The position numbers and the translations under genes were made by a program. A DNA stretch of 64,000 nucleotides from Ruegeria sp. EL01 (GTDB lineage Bacteria; Pseudomonadota; Alphaproteobacteria; Rhodobacterales; Rhodobacteraceae): assembly GCF_900313035.1 (NCBI RefSeq), contig NZ_OMPS01000046.1:616971-680970 (forward strand). Direction: 5' to 3'. Position 1 is the first letter of the stretch, and the number at the start of each line of letters is the position of its first letter. Under the pieces are notes generated by a model, which had not been told where the DNA came from, did not search any database, and saw nothing but the letters and a program-made list of their open reading frames with translations. This document shows positions 28,032 through 37,829 of the stretch, piece after piece.

Positions 28032-28511
28032 ATGAAAACACTGCTTCGCCTACTCGTTCCTCTGATGGTGCTGTCCTCATGCGGCCCGCTTTCTCTGTAC
28101 TATCGCGAGGGCGAAAGCGTCGCAAAGATGCAAAGGGAAACCACCCAATGTCAGCTCGGGGCGCTTAAGGATGCACCGGTTGCCAATCAGGTACGGCAAA
28201 GCCCGCCCACCTATTGGCCGGGGCGAACGCATTGCGACAGCAATGGTCACTGTTATCGGTCGGGTGGTTGGTGGCAGCCGGGGCAAATCTATACCGTCGA
28301 TGTGAACCAAGGCTTGCGCAGCACCGTCGAAGCGCAGTGTATGGCCGCAAAAGGCTATCGCCCCGTCAGCTTGCCGCCCTGCAAACAGAACATAAAATCC
28401 AGCGTTCCGGCAGTTCGGACAACAACGCTACCGCCACTTGGTACCGCGTCCTGTTTTGTAAAATTCGACGACGGTTCATTTCAAATCATAACGCCGGGTC
28501 GGGCTGGTTAG
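28032..28511 (+). CDS. Hypothetical lipoprotein
   Basis: The 159-residue protein has a lipoprotein signal peptide ending in the lipobox LSSC (cysteine 17). The mature part is rich in cysteine, tryptophan and glycine (for example HCDSNGHCYRSGGWW) without a recognised domain, so disulphide bonds are likely. It is divergent from trkA with about 96 bp between starts and convergent with an MFS gene (4 bp overlap). No function is assigned. Confidence 0.7.
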   Translation: MKTLLRLLVPLMVLSSCGPLSLYYREGESVAKMQRETTQCQLGALKDAPVANQVRQSPPTYWPGRTHCDSNGHCYRSGGWWQPGQIYTVDVNQGLRSTVEAQCMAAKGYRPVSLPPCKQNIKSSVPAVRTTTLPPLGTASCFVKFDDGSFQIITPGRAG

Positions 28512-29683
28512 GATTGCAGACGGGCCTGGCGTCGACGGGCCAACCACAGATGTGCGGCGACTGCCGCTGCATAGATACCAATTACCGTCGCAAGCATACC
28601 GGCGTCGCCACCGCGCCACAAAACGGCCAACAGCACTGGCGTTCCCAGTAGATTGCCCGCATTGCCCATCTGCGCCATGGCCCCATAGCTTAGCGCCTGC
28701 GCTTCGGCTGTCTCATTCAGCTCTGGCACGGCGGCAAAACTTCCGCCCTGAACCAATCCCAGTACAGCGAATAGGGCTACGCAAACCACAGCCAGTGGCA
28801 GCCCCACAAAAGCCGCGCAAAGTATGACGATCCCTAAAACAAAACCCAGATTGACCACCGCGACACATGACATGACGCTCAGTAGAAACGGGACTGCCAA
28901 CCACGATAAGGCAATACCTGCCAAGGGCATAAGCCCGGCGATCGTCGCACTTAAATTCTCAGGCAAGCGTCCCGGCAAAATGGCCAGCAGCGACACAAAA
29001 GTCAGAGTATAGAAAAACCAACCGATTGCCGGAGCGGATATGAACGGCGACCGATAGGCCGTGACATGCGCATTGATCCAGGCTGAGATCCCAAATTCAA
29101 CACTTCTTGAGTGCTCCAAATCGACGCGAATGCGGCAGCCGTAGATGGTCCCCGCCATCAACAGCATCAGCAATCCGTGGATCAAGAAGTAACCCGCTAA
29201 GCCGAAACGCGCGACCATCGGCAGGCCGACCCAAGCGTTCAGTGCAAATGCGACGCCGAAAAATGTGCTCCACAAAACCATGGCCGCATTGCGCGCCCGG
29301 CCCTGCGTGATCTGCGCAATCAAGGTCGGTGCGGCGACTACAATTGCCAGATGCGACAACCCCTCGATCACACGTGTGATCAGCATGACGTAAAAGCCAA
29401 GCCCGGTGGCCTGAAACAGCGACATGACTCCGCCCAAAAGAAGACCCGATATCAACAAGGTGGATGGACCGATGCGACCGGCAATCGCACCGGAAAAAGC
29501 GCCTAAGACGACCCCAATCAAGCTGACGATCGACAACAGCCAGCCGATTGCGTCCGAATGTGCAGGATATAGCTGTGATATCTCGGCAAACGGCACCGCG
29601 ATCTTGGCAAATTGGGTGGCTGCGCCAAGCCCCGCGAGCCATAACAATACGACCTGAAAGAAAACGCGGTAAGACTCCGTCAT
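28508..29683 (-). CDS. MFS transporter
   Basis: The 391-residue major facilitator protein has 12 predicted helices. The region around IAGRIGPSTLLISG corresponds to the loop 2-3 signature in a relaxed form. The substrate is unknown. It lies 43 bp downstream of an XRE-type regulator on the same strand, so the pair is probably one operon in which the regulator controls the exporter. Confidence 0.85.
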   Translation of the reverse strand: MTESYRVFFQVVLLWLAGLGAATQFAKIAVPFAEISQLYPAHSDAIGWLLSIVSLIGVVLGAFSGAIAGRIGPSTLLISGLLLGGVMSLFQATGLGFYVMLITRVIEGLSHLAIVVAAPTLIAQITQGRARNAAMVLWSTFFGVAFALNAWVGLPMVARFGLAGYFLIHGLLMLLMAGTIYGCRIRVDLEHSRSVEFGISAWINAHVTAYRSPFISAPAIGWFFYTLTFVSLLAILPGRLPENLSATIAGLMPLAGIALSWLAVPFLLSVMSCVAVVNLGFVLGIVILCAAFVGLPLAVVCVALFAVLGLVQGGSFAAVPELNETAEAQALSYGAMAQMGNAGNLLGTPVLLAVLWRGGDAGMLATVIGIYAAAVAAHLWLARRRQARLQS

Positions 29684-29726
29684 GGCACGGTTCTACAAGG
29701 AACGCACGGCGTGAAGAACGCATAAA

Positions 29727-30323
29727 TTATGTGTTACCGGCCCGAGAACCACTGACTAACCGAACCGGTGTGCCATCCGACAGATAAAGACGCTCCCACC
29801 TGATTTCACCCGCGCTGATCCGGATCCGGTCATGCACAGCCTCGGAGGTCAAAAAGGCCTTGGGATTGGGCGAGTGCTGATCCCACCATCCTTCATTGGC
29901 CAATTCAGCCTCGGCGTGGCGAATCTCATCAGTGGCGAATTGCCAAAGCGATACGCCCAGCAAGGCCTGCTGGCTGGTGTTCCAGTCACGCGCCCGACTG
30001 GCCGAATATGCCAGACACTTATGGCTGGTCTCTTCCACGAGATGCACACACTCGGTGGAACTCATGACCAGCCGTCGTAAGGCACTGTCATCTTCTCTGA
30101 TGGGACCAAGGGCTGAAAACACTGCCTGTTGTGTTTCCGGTAACGGCGTTTGCGCCCCATTTTCCCATCTGGATATCGTGGTTTGATCGACCTGCAGCAC
30201 CTCGGCCAGAGCCGATTGTTTCAAACCAACAGACCGACGCAATCGTTTCAGGCGCTTGCCGAAGGCTGGGTACCCTCGGGTCTGGAGCGCGTAACAGCCA
30301 ATATGTGCAGGTCCTTTGTTCAC
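29727..30323 (-). CDS. XRE-family transcriptional regulator with PAS-like C-terminus
   Basis: The 198-residue protein has a canonical helix-turn-helix at about 22-75 (QSALAEVLQVDQTTISRWENG). Its C-terminal half of about 110 residues looks like a PAS-type sensor (AYSASRARDW and LLGVSLWQF, resembling the 'GxxxWxF' part of PAS folds). The start is GTG at 30323 with GAGGA seven bases upstream. It is followed by an MFS transporter gene, which suggests ligand-controlled export. The domain assignment of the second half is tentative. Confidence 0.75.
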   Translation of the reverse strand: MNKGPAHIGCYALQTRGYPAFGKRLKRLRRSVGLKQSALAEVLQVDQTTISRWENGAQTPLPETQQAVFSALGPIREDDSALRRLVMSSTECVHLVEETSHKCLAYSASRARDWNTSQQALLGVSLWQFATDEIRHAEAELANEGWWDQHSPNPKAFLTSEAVHDRIRISAGEIRWERLYLSDGTPVRLVSGSRAGNT

Positions 30324-30415
30324 ACGCTTGTCCTCGTCTGACTGCTTACGACCGCTGTGATCGCCTATTGTGCGACGACGGCTGGTTGGAAACGTAATCA
30401 GGTTATCGCGGCTGA

Positions 30416-31825
30416 TTACTCTGCCGGTTCCGGCTCATCCAGTTGCGCCACCCGTGCGCCGGATTTGTTTGACGTGACCACACCCAGCGACTTCAGTTTG
30501 CGGTGCAACGCGCTGCGTTCCATCCCGACGAAACTGGCCGTGCGGCTGATATTGCCGCCAAACCGGTTGATCTGCGTCAGCAGGTACTCTCGCTCGAACG
30601 CCTCGCGTGCTTCGCGCAATGGCAGGGTTGCCAGCGCGCCAGATAGAACCACCCGACCCGATTCTTCGGCTTTGTCCTCATCACTTGGCAATTCACGGGC
30701 TTCAATCGGACCGGTCCCATCACCCAGGATCAAGACACGTTCGATCAGGTTCTTCAGCTGCCGCACATTGCCGGGCCACGTCATGGTCTGCAACAGAGCC
30801 ACAGCTTCTTCTGACAATTCGCGAACAGGCAAACCCTGAGATTCGTTGCACATTTCGATGAAGTGCTGCGCCAGAACCGGAATGTCTTCGCGTCGATCCT
30901 CCATTGACGGTACCGCGATCGGCACCACATTCAGGCGATGATAAAGTTCCTCGCGAAAGCGATCCGCTGCAATCTCGTCGTCCAGATCCCTGTTGGTTGA
31001 CGATATCACCCGCAGATCGACCCGCACCTTGTCGGCGCCGCCCACCCGCTGGAACTGTTGGTCCACCAACACGCGCAGGATTTTCGACTGAGTGCCCAAG
31101 GGCATGTCGGCGACCTCATCGAAATAAACCACGCCGCCGTGAGCCTCTTCCAGCAGACCGGATTCCACGCCGCGTTCCGAGGATTCGCGCCCGAACAGGA
31201 CCTCTTCCATCCTCTCCGGCTCGACCCCGGCACAATTGACCGTCACAAAGGGAAAGTTCGCCCGGTTGGAATGCGCGTGAATGTAACGCGCCGCGATTTC
31301 TTTACCGGATCCGGCCGGGCCGCTCAGCATCACGCGGCCGTTCGATTTGGTCACCTTGTCCAGCTGACTCTGCATGGCCCGGAACGAGGCAGATTTGCCG
31401 ATCATATCCGAATTGCTGACCTCTTTCCGCTTAAGCGTGGCATTCTCGCGACGCAGGCGCGAGGTTTCCATCGCGCGACGGATCACCACCATCAGCTGAT
31501 CGATATTAAAGGGCTTTTCGATAAAATCATATGCCCCCTGCTTGATCGCCGCCACGGCGATTTCGATATTGCCGTGCCCTGAAATGATCACCACGGGCAC
31601 GTCGGGGTTATCCCGTTTCACCGCTTTCAGGATATCGATCCCATCCATCCGGCTGTCCTTCAGCCAGATATCCAGGATCAGCAACCCGGGCGGCTCAGAG
31701 TTGATCGACGACATACACTCATCCGAGTTTGCCGCCAGCCGGGTTGAATAGCCTTCGTCCTCCAGAATGTCGGACACCAGCTCGCGAATATCGCGTTCGT
31801 CATCTACGATCAGAATGTCGCTCAT
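30416..31825 (-). CDS. ntrX: Response regulator NtrX
   Basis: The 469-residue protein has a receiver domain (acceptor Asp52 in LILDIW), an AAA+ domain with Walker A GPAGSGKE, and a C-terminal Fis-type helix-turn-helix (NRFGGNISRTASFVGMERSA). The loop where sigma-54 activators carry GAFTGA is replaced by a different sequence (LFGRESSERGVESG), as is common in alphaproteobacterial NtrX, so sigma-54 contact is doubtful. It overlaps ntrY by 4 bp. NtrY/NtrX act in nitrogen metabolism and envelope or redox control. Confidence 0.95.
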   Translation of the reverse strand: MSDILIVDDERDIRELVSDILEDEGYSTRLAANSDECMSSINSEPPGLLILDIWLKDSRMDGIDILKAVKRDNPDVPVVIISGHGNIEIAVAAIKQGAYDFIEKPFNIDQLMVVIRRAMETSRLRRENATLKRKEVSNSDMIGKSASFRAMQSQLDKVTKSNGRVMLSGPAGSGKEIAARYIHAHSNRANFPFVTVNCAGVEPERMEEVLFGRESSERGVESGLLEEAHGGVVYFDEVADMPLGTQSKILRVLVDQQFQRVGGADKVRVDLRVISSTNRDLDDEIAADRFREELYHRLNVVPIAVPSMEDRREDIPVLAQHFIEMCNESQGLPVRELSEEAVALLQTMTWPGNVRQLKNLIERVLILGDGTGPIEARELPSDEDKAEESGRVVLSGALATLPLREAREAFEREYLLTQINRFGGNISRTASFVGMERSALHRKLKSLGVVTSNKSGARVAQLDEPEPAE

Positions 31826-34110
31826 CTTTGGCCTGCTTTCAGTTTGTTGGTTTTAATCGCCTGCTTCTGTGGCGCCGCTGAAGGAGGTATGTTGGCCCCC
31901 GGCAAACGGATCACGGCCATCGCGCCAAAATGGTCCTGTCCGTCAAAGACGGGCGCGTCTTCCAGAGTCAGCGCGCCGCCATGTTCTTCGATAATCTTTT
32001 TGACGATGGGCAAGCCAAGGCCAGTCCCTTCGTCACGTGTTGTCACATAAGGTTCGAACAACCGCGCCCGGTCTTCAGGAAGACCGATGCCATTATCCGC
32101 AATAGTGATGATTGTACCCGCGTCATCACTGGAAACCGCCACTTTGATTTGCGGTTTCAGGTTATCAGGTGCGCCCTTTTCCTTAAGCGTTCCAATGGCT
32201 TCACCTGCGTTCTTGATCAGGTTCGTCAAGGCTTGATTCAACATCGTTGCATCCAAATCTGCCAGAATCGGCTGATCCGGCAGATGGGCATCGATCTGCA
32301 CATCCGGCTGTCCCGCCTGTTGCAGCAGCACCGCCTCGCGCACCAGCCCAACGACGTTTTCCTCACGACGCTCAGGTTCTGGCATACGTGCGAATTTTGA
32401 GAACTCATCGACAATACGCCGCAAATCGTTGGTTTGCCGCACGATCACGTCGGTCATCGATTCAAGGCTGTCGCAATCTTCCTCGTCGAGTTTGCGCGAG
32501 AACTTGCGTTTGATCCGCTCAGCGCTCAGTTGGATAGGGGTGAGCGGGTTCTTGATCTCATGTGCAATACGGCGTGCAACATCGCCCCAGGCGGCCATCC
32601 GTTGCGCGCTGACCAGATCTGTCACATCGTCAAAGGCCACAACATAGCCTTCCAATCCACCGTCTTCCCCACGCCGGATCGCCATACGCACCAGCAGGTT
32701 TTCCAGTTGACCCTTTCGGGCCACCTTGACCTCACCCTGAACAGCTTCTTGTCCGCTGCTTTTCAAGTTGTCGAACAACGGCAGGAATTCTGGCACGGCA
32801 ATACCAATGGCCAGTTGCTCCTCGCCCCGCGACCAGTCCAGCAGTCGCTCGGCCGAACGGTTTACGAAGGTCACGCAGCCCTCGGAATCTACACCGACAA
32901 CCCCAGACGTCACCGAACTCAGAACAGAATCGAACAAGCGGCGGCGGCGTTCGATCTGACGCGTGTTTTCCAGCAAAGTATCGCGCTGGCCTTTCAACTG
33001 GCGCGTCATTTGGTTGAAGTAACGCCCCAACATGGCGATCTCGTCATCGCTGGCCTCTTCAATGACCTGCACACCTAGATCGCCGGCACCAACGCGTTGC
33101 GCAGCTGTTGTCAAACGGCCCACAGGCCGTGACAGGCGTTCCGCGAACCACATTCCCAGCGACATCGCTGCCAAAATCAGGATCAATGCAAAGCCCAGAT
33201 AAAGCAGACCAAAGTTAAACAGGACCCTGCCCCGCTCACTTTCAAGCTGCTGGTAAAATCTTGCCGTTTGCTTGGTATCATCGAGCAACGTCAGCAAATC
33301 CCCGTCGACTTCACGGCTGACATAGAGATATCGGTCCAGATAAGACTGCAGCGGGACCAACGCTCGGAATTCATTGTTTTCCCAATCCGCAATAATCAGC
33401 AATCCGGTATCTGTCGACTCGACAATCTGTTCGGGTGTCGGTGGTTCGTAATTGAACAGGTAGGAACGGTCCCCACGTGAACGGATTTCGCCGCTGCCAT
33501 CAATGACATATGCCTCACGCAGCCCGCGCTGAATCTGCGCCTGCCCCTGGGCCAGAACCTCGCGCAGCTCAGCATCCGAGATATAGAAATCCAGCGAACG
33601 CGCGTTGTCCAGAAAACGCGCCAGCACGGCGGCATCCTGTGTCAGGCCCTGGCGGTGCTCCAATTCATAGGCCTCGGCCGCCGTGAGTGATGAGCCAACA
33701 ACCTGTCGCACACGGTCGGAAAACCATCCCTCAAGGCCGATGTTCACCGTCAGACCGGCGAAGATGGCCACCGTGACTGTCGGGACAAGCGCCAACAACG
33801 TAAATGCGCCGATCAAACGCAAATGCAGGCGTGAACCGGCAGATTTTGCGCGTCGCGCCGCGATCAGGCTGCCCACCTGGCTGAGCACAAGGGCTGCGAC
33901 CACGAGGACATATACCAGATCAGCAAGCAGAATCAGTCGCAGCGTCGGAGCGGTCGCCCCAAGATCAAATGGACCAATAACTAGGTAGGTTGCCAACGCC
34001 AGCACGGGTCCCAATAGAACCAACCCCAAGGTGCCGAAGTTGCGCAGTTTTCGGGATTTTCTCCACCGATTGATCGATAGGATCATCCCGCTCTGTGCCC
34101 GGGTTGCCAC
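31822..34110 (-). CDS. ntrY: Sensor histidine kinase NtrY
   Basis: The 762-residue membrane kinase has N-terminal transmembrane helices, a periplasmic domain, a further helix (LLYLGFALILILAAMSLGM), a HAMP linker (LSRPVGRLTTAAQRVGAGD), a PAS domain, the phosphoacceptor block RRIAHEIKNPLTPI, and an ATPase domain with DNGIGLP and GTGLGLPIVKK. It pairs with NtrX. I kept the GTG at 34110 because GAGGG lies six bases upstream; an ATG at 34086 is the alternative. Confidence 0.95.
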   Translation of the reverse strand: MATRAQSGMILSINRWRKSRKLRNFGTLGLVLLGPVLALATYLVIGPFDLGATAPTLRLILLADLVYVLVVAALVLSQVGSLIAARRAKSAGSRLHLRLIGAFTLLALVPTVTVAIFAGLTVNIGLEGWFSDRVRQVVGSSLTAAEAYELEHRQGLTQDAAVLARFLDNARSLDFYISDAELREVLAQGQAQIQRGLREAYVIDGSGEIRSRGDRSYLFNYEPPTPEQIVESTDTGLLIIADWENNEFRALVPLQSYLDRYLYVSREVDGDLLTLLDDTKQTARFYQQLESERGRVLFNFGLLYLGFALILILAAMSLGMWFAERLSRPVGRLTTAAQRVGAGDLGVQVIEEASDDEIAMLGRYFNQMTRQLKGQRDTLLENTRQIERRRRLFDSVLSSVTSGVVGVDSEGCVTFVNRSAERLLDWSRGEEQLAIGIAVPEFLPLFDNLKSSGQEAVQGEVKVARKGQLENLLVRMAIRRGEDGGLEGYVVAFDDVTDLVSAQRMAAWGDVARRIAHEIKNPLTPIQLSAERIKRKFSRKLDEEDCDSLESMTDVIVRQTNDLRRIVDEFSKFARMPEPERREENVVGLVREAVLLQQAGQPDVQIDAHLPDQPILADLDATMLNQALTNLIKNAGEAIGTLKEKGAPDNLKPQIKVAVSSDDAGTIITIADNGIGLPEDRARLFEPYVTTRDEGTGLGLPIVKKIIEEHGGALTLEDAPVFDGQDHFGAMAVIRLPGANIPPSAAPQKQAIKTNKLKAGQR

Positions 34111-34209
34111 CGTCTGCCCTCATCCTGATGTGCCGCTTGCGCGGCTTACCGCCATATATCGTGGTCTTTACCCGAAAGAGACCCGGATGCCACGGTTTGT
34201 GTGGCGATA

Positions 34210-35577
34210 TTACATCAGTTTGCGTCGGCGTGTCACCTGAATATCGAGATCTGTAATCTTTTTCCGCAACGTATTCCGGTTTATCCCAAGTAAATCAGCA
34301 CATTTCGCCTGATTTCCGCCCGTTGCATCCAGTGCAATTTCGATCAGCGGCGCCTCAACCTCGCGCAAAATCCGCTGGTACAGGCCTGGCGGCGGCAACA
34401 TATTCCCGTGCAGATCAAAATAACGCTGCAGATGCCGGCCCACTGACGCTGACAGTTTCTCGCGTTCGCCACCACCCAGAACCGGTTCGGCCTCGGGCTG
34501 GCTGCCCAACACCATTTCGACCTCGGCTTTCGAAATCTCATCTGCCCGGCTGGTCAGGCTCAGTCGGCGGATCGCATTTTCCAACTGGCGCACATTTCCC
34601 GGCCAAGAGTATCGCCGAACCAGCTCAACCGCTTCGGGGCTGAGCCAGCGTTTCGCACCACTTTCCCGTTCTTCCCGCGCCAGAAAATGCTCAGCCAGCA
34701 GGGTGATGTCATCCACCCTCTCGCGCAGGGCCGGAACATGGATCGTGGCACCACATAGCCGGTAGTACAGATCCTGACGGATCCGGCCGTCTTCCATGCC
34801 TTCGGTCAAATCTGTCTGGCTGGTGGCCATGAAGCGGGGAACATGGTCGCCGAGTGTGTCCATCATTCGCACGATACGGGCCTGAACCTCGTCCTCGATG
34901 TCGGCGATCTCATCAATCAGCAGCGTGCCACCCCGCACCCGGGCCATGACCCGGGCTGGTCCTTCCAAATCACGCAGGTCAGCTGCCGTCGCGATGACAA
35001 ACGGCAATGTGCGCCCGTCCGAGAAATCGTGAATTGCGCGTGCAATCAGGGATTTACCGGTGCCGCTTTCACCAGAGATCATCACTGACAGGTCGGTGTT
35101 CATCACCCGCGCCACCAGCCGATAGAGCGCCTGCATGACCGGTGTTCGCCCGACCAGAGGCAGCTCGTCCGGGCGTTCGCCACTATCCTCGGGGGGTTCG
35201 ATATGCGACCGCTGCTTTTGGTCCAACGCCCGGGCGGTGCGCTTCATCAAGTCCGGCAGGTCGAACGGCTTTGGCAGATAATCATACGCATCCGCTTCAG
35301 CCGCCTGAATCGCCGTCATGATCGTATTCTGTGCCGAAATCACGATGACCGGCAGCCCTGGACGGTCTTTTGCTATTTTCGGTAACATTTCCAAACCGTT
35401 GCCGTCCGGCATAACAACGTCCGAGATCACAACATCACCCTTGCCTTCACCAACCCATCGCATGAGCGTGGTCAGTGACGAGGTGGCATGCACCTTGCAT
35501 CCGGCGCGCGTCAGGGCCTGTGTCAGAACCGTGCGGATCGTGCGGTCGTCATCTGCTACAAGTACAGTGCCATCCAT
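34210..35577 (-). CDS. ntrC: Nitrogen regulator NtrC (without the GAFTGA motif)
   Basis: The 455-residue protein has a receiver domain (Asp53 in ISDVVMPDG), an AAA+ domain (Walker A GESGTGKS at 169-176, IDEIAD as Walker B), and a C-terminal helix-turn-helix (ATGGNQAKCADLLGINRNTL). The sigma-54 contact loop GAFTGA is absent: the segment between 193 and 215 is shortened. This is the form known from Rhodobacter capsulatus, where NtrC works with the housekeeping sigma-70 polymerase. The ATG at 35577 shares one base with the ntrB stop; the TTG one codon upstream is not needed. Confidence 0.95.
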   Translation of the reverse strand: MDGTVLVADDDRTIRTVLTQALTRAGCKVHATSSLTTLMRWVGEGKGDVVISDVVMPDGNGLEMLPKIAKDRPGLPVIVISAQNTIMTAIQAAEADAYDYLPKPFDLPDLMKRTARALDQKQRSHIEPPEDSGERPDELPLVGRTPVMQALYRLVARVMNTDLSVMISGESGTGKSLIARAIHDFSDGRTLPFVIATAADLRDLEGPARVMARVRGGTLLIDEIADIEDEVQARIVRMMDTLGDHVPRFMATSQTDLTEGMEDGRIRQDLYYRLCGATIHVPALRERVDDITLLAEHFLAREERESGAKRWLSPEAVELVRRYSWPGNVRQLENAIRRLSLTSRADEISKAEVEMVLGSQPEAEPVLGGGEREKLSASVGRHLQRYFDLHGNMLPPPGLYQRILREVEAPLIEIALDATGGNQAKCADLLGINRNTLRKKITDLDIQVTRRRKLM

Positions 35578-36665
35578 CAACTGCTCTCCTTATTGTCTTC
35601 TGTCTGATCCCGCGGCGCGCGACGCAGCGAGATTCGGAACATGGTGCGGCCCGGCACCGACTCGGCCGAAATCCATCCGTCATGATCCGAGATAATCTTG
35701 CTGACCAATGCCAGCCCCAACCCCGTGCCGTTTTCCCGGCCCGAGACAAACGGGTCGAAAATGTCGCCACGGATATCTTCCGGCAGGCCCGGGCCGTCAT
35801 CTATTATCTCGATCTGCAAGGGCAGCAAATGGCCCGATCCATCGCTGCGGCGCAGGCGAAACGAATGTTCGAAATAGGTGCGCAAGCGAATGGTTCCACC
35901 TTTGAGCCCGGCCGCCTCGGACGCGTTCTTGAGCAGATTCAGAACCACTTGAAGGAACTGGTCAGGATCACCGTAGGTCAATGGCAGCGAGGGGTCGTAA
36001 TCCTCGATGATTGTCATGTCAGCGCCAAAACCCAACAGCGCCGACCGGCGCGCCCGGTCCAGAACATCGTGGATATTGACAGGTTTGAAATCAGGTTGCT
36101 GCAGGTTTCCGAATTGCTCGACCTGCTCCAGCAACTTCACTATGCGGCGGCTTTCTTCTACAATTAAATCTGTTAGCTCAAGATCTTGGGGCGTAATATT
36201 CATGCTAAGAAGCTGTGCGGCGCCGGTGATCCCTGCCAGTGGGTTCTTGATCTCATGCGCCAGCATCTCGGCCATGCCGATCGCCGATTGCGCCGCTGAC
36301 TTGACCGTGTTCCCCCGTGTCATCCGCCCCGCCAATTCCCGGGGTGAGATGATCATGATCATCGATCCCGGATGCCCAACTAACGGTGCAATCTGCAGGG
36401 CGCATTGCAACGGCGCACGATTGCCCGATCCTGCGTCGACGTCATTCACAAACAAGGGTGTGCCCTGTGCCCGCGCACGTAAGAACGCCTCTTCCAACGG
36501 TGAATCCACGGCAATCTGATCCCAGACCGGATGGCCAATGACCGCCTTGCGCGACGCGTTCAGAAACCCCTCGCCTGACGAATTGACGTCCGAGATCCGG
36601 TCTTCCGAGTCGATGATGAAGGCGGGAACCGGAAGCGAATTCCAGATGCTTTGGTCTGAGTTCAT
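35577..36665 (-). CDS. ntrB: Nitrogen sensor kinase NtrB
   Basis: The 362-residue cytoplasmic kinase/phosphatase has an N-terminal PAS domain (PAFIIDSEDRISDVN), the H box MLAHEIKNPLAGI, and an ATPase domain with DDGPGLP and GTGLGLALVSKI. It has no membrane segments, as expected for NtrB, whose activity is set by PII proteins. It overlaps dusB by 4 bp and ntrC by 1 bp, forming the dusB-ntrB-ntrC operon long known as nifR3-ntrB-ntrC in Rhodobacter. Confidence 0.96.
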   Translation of the reverse strand: MNSDQSIWNSLPVPAFIIDSEDRISDVNSSGEGFLNASRKAVIGHPVWDQIAVDSPLEEAFLRARAQGTPLFVNDVDAGSGNRAPLQCALQIAPLVGHPGSMIMIISPRELAGRMTRGNTVKSAAQSAIGMAEMLAHEIKNPLAGITGAAQLLSMNITPQDLELTDLIVEESRRIVKLLEQVEQFGNLQQPDFKPVNIHDVLDRARRSALLGFGADMTIIEDYDPSLPLTYGDPDQFLQVVLNLLKNASEAAGLKGGTIRLRTYFEHSFRLRRSDGSGHLLPLQIEIIDDGPGLPEDIRGDIFDPFVSGRENGTGLGLALVSKIISDHDGWISAESVPGRTMFRISLRRAPRDQTEDNKESS

Positions 36666-37645
36666 GCCGCTGCCTCTGCCGTATTACTCAACGCATCCCC
36701 GATCAGACGCAAAACATCGTCTGTATCGCGTGACGTTAAAACAGCGCGGCGCAACGGCGCAGGCGTGCCAGCCTCATCCATGTACCATCCCAGATGTTTG
36801 CGTGCCACGCGCAGACCCAGATCGACGCCGTAAAAGGCCAACATCGCTTGATAATGCGCCTGCACCAAATCGACCAATGCTGCACCGGTCGGGATTTCGG
36901 GCGCGTCTGTTCCATAGATGTCGTGGCAAATCTGGGCCAGAACCCAAGGCTTACCCTGCGCCCCGCGCCCGACCATGACGCCATCGGCACCGGACTGCAT
37001 CAAGGCCGCGCGGGAGGCATCTGTGTCCGTGATGTCCCCGTTTGCAATTACCGGGATCGAAACCGCGTCTTTGACAGCACGAATAGCCCGCCAGTCAGCA
37101 TGACCTTTGTAAAACTGGCAGCGGGTACGCCCGTGGATCGTGACCATCTGTATGCCTGCGTCCTGCGCCCGCCTCGCAACGTCTGGGGCGTTCAACAACG
37201 CATCATCCCAGCCCAACCGTGTTTTCAGCGTGATTGGCACATCTACGGCTTCGACGACAGCCTCGATCAACGTCAACGCATGGTCCGGTGTCTTCAGCAA
37301 AGCCGAGCCGGAATACCCATTTGTTACCTTCTTGGCCGGACAGCCCATGTTGATATCAATCACGCGCGCACCGCGATCTGCGACCTGTCGCGCGGCTTCG
37401 GCCATCCAATGCGCCTCACGCCCGGCCAGTTGCACGGCAGTGTTTTCTACGTCGGCCGACAGCTCTGCACGCTCGCGCACGCCCGGTTTGGCCTGCACCA
37501 TCTCTTGACTGGCGACCATTTCACTGACCACCATCCCTGCGCCAAAGCGCATCACGAGATCACGGAAGGGCCGGTCCGTGATTCCGGCCATCGGCGCCAG
37601 CAGCACAGGCGGGTTCAGAACCTTGTCGGCAAGATGCAGGGTCAA
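36662..37645 (-). CDS. dusB: tRNA-dihydrouridine synthase B (NifR3)
   Basis: The protein has about 327 residues from the TTG at 37645. The FMN-dependent enzyme reduces uridine in the tRNA D-loop. Motifs are PPVLLAPMAGITDRPFR at the N-terminus, the catalytic cysteine block NMGCPAKKV, HGRTRCQ, and NGDI. No ATG is well placed: a TTG at 37645 has AAGGA nine bases upstream and gives the normal length, while the frame stays open to 37705 with another TTG but no ribosome-binding site. It is the first gene of the ntrBC operon. Confidence 0.93.
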   Translation of the reverse strand: MTLHLADKVLNPPVLLAPMAGITDRPFRDLVMRFGAGMVVSEMVASQEMVQAKPGVRERAELSADVENTAVQLAGREAHWMAEAARQVADRGARVIDINMGCPAKKVTNGYSGSALLKTPDHALTLIEAVVEAVDVPITLKTRLGWDDALLNAPDVARRAQDAGIQMVTIHGRTRCQFYKGHADWRAIRAVKDAVSIPVIANGDITDTDASRAALMQSGADGVMVGRGAQGKPWVLAQICHDIYGTDAPEIPTGAALVDLVQAHYQAMLAFYGVDLGLRVARKHLGWYMDEAGTPAPLRRAVLTSRDTDDVLRLIGDALSNTAEAAA

Positions 37646-37829
37646 AGTGCTTAATCCTTGAGCAGTTGCGATTTTGATATCGAATCCGAGACCTATGAAC
37701 AACAAAATGGCGGCTCACAAGCCCGCAAAATCATCGTTCGCCTATTTTTTAGGCATAGTGACGCGGGTGATTGCCTCTGCTTTCACCGCCCCCTAAACAA
37801 AGACCAGAGCACAGGAGAGCACCCCTAAC

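Noticed and set aside
36794..37654. A 286-codon rightward frame opposite dusB.
   Set aside because: DusB on the other strand has all expected catalytic motifs; the opposite frame has none.
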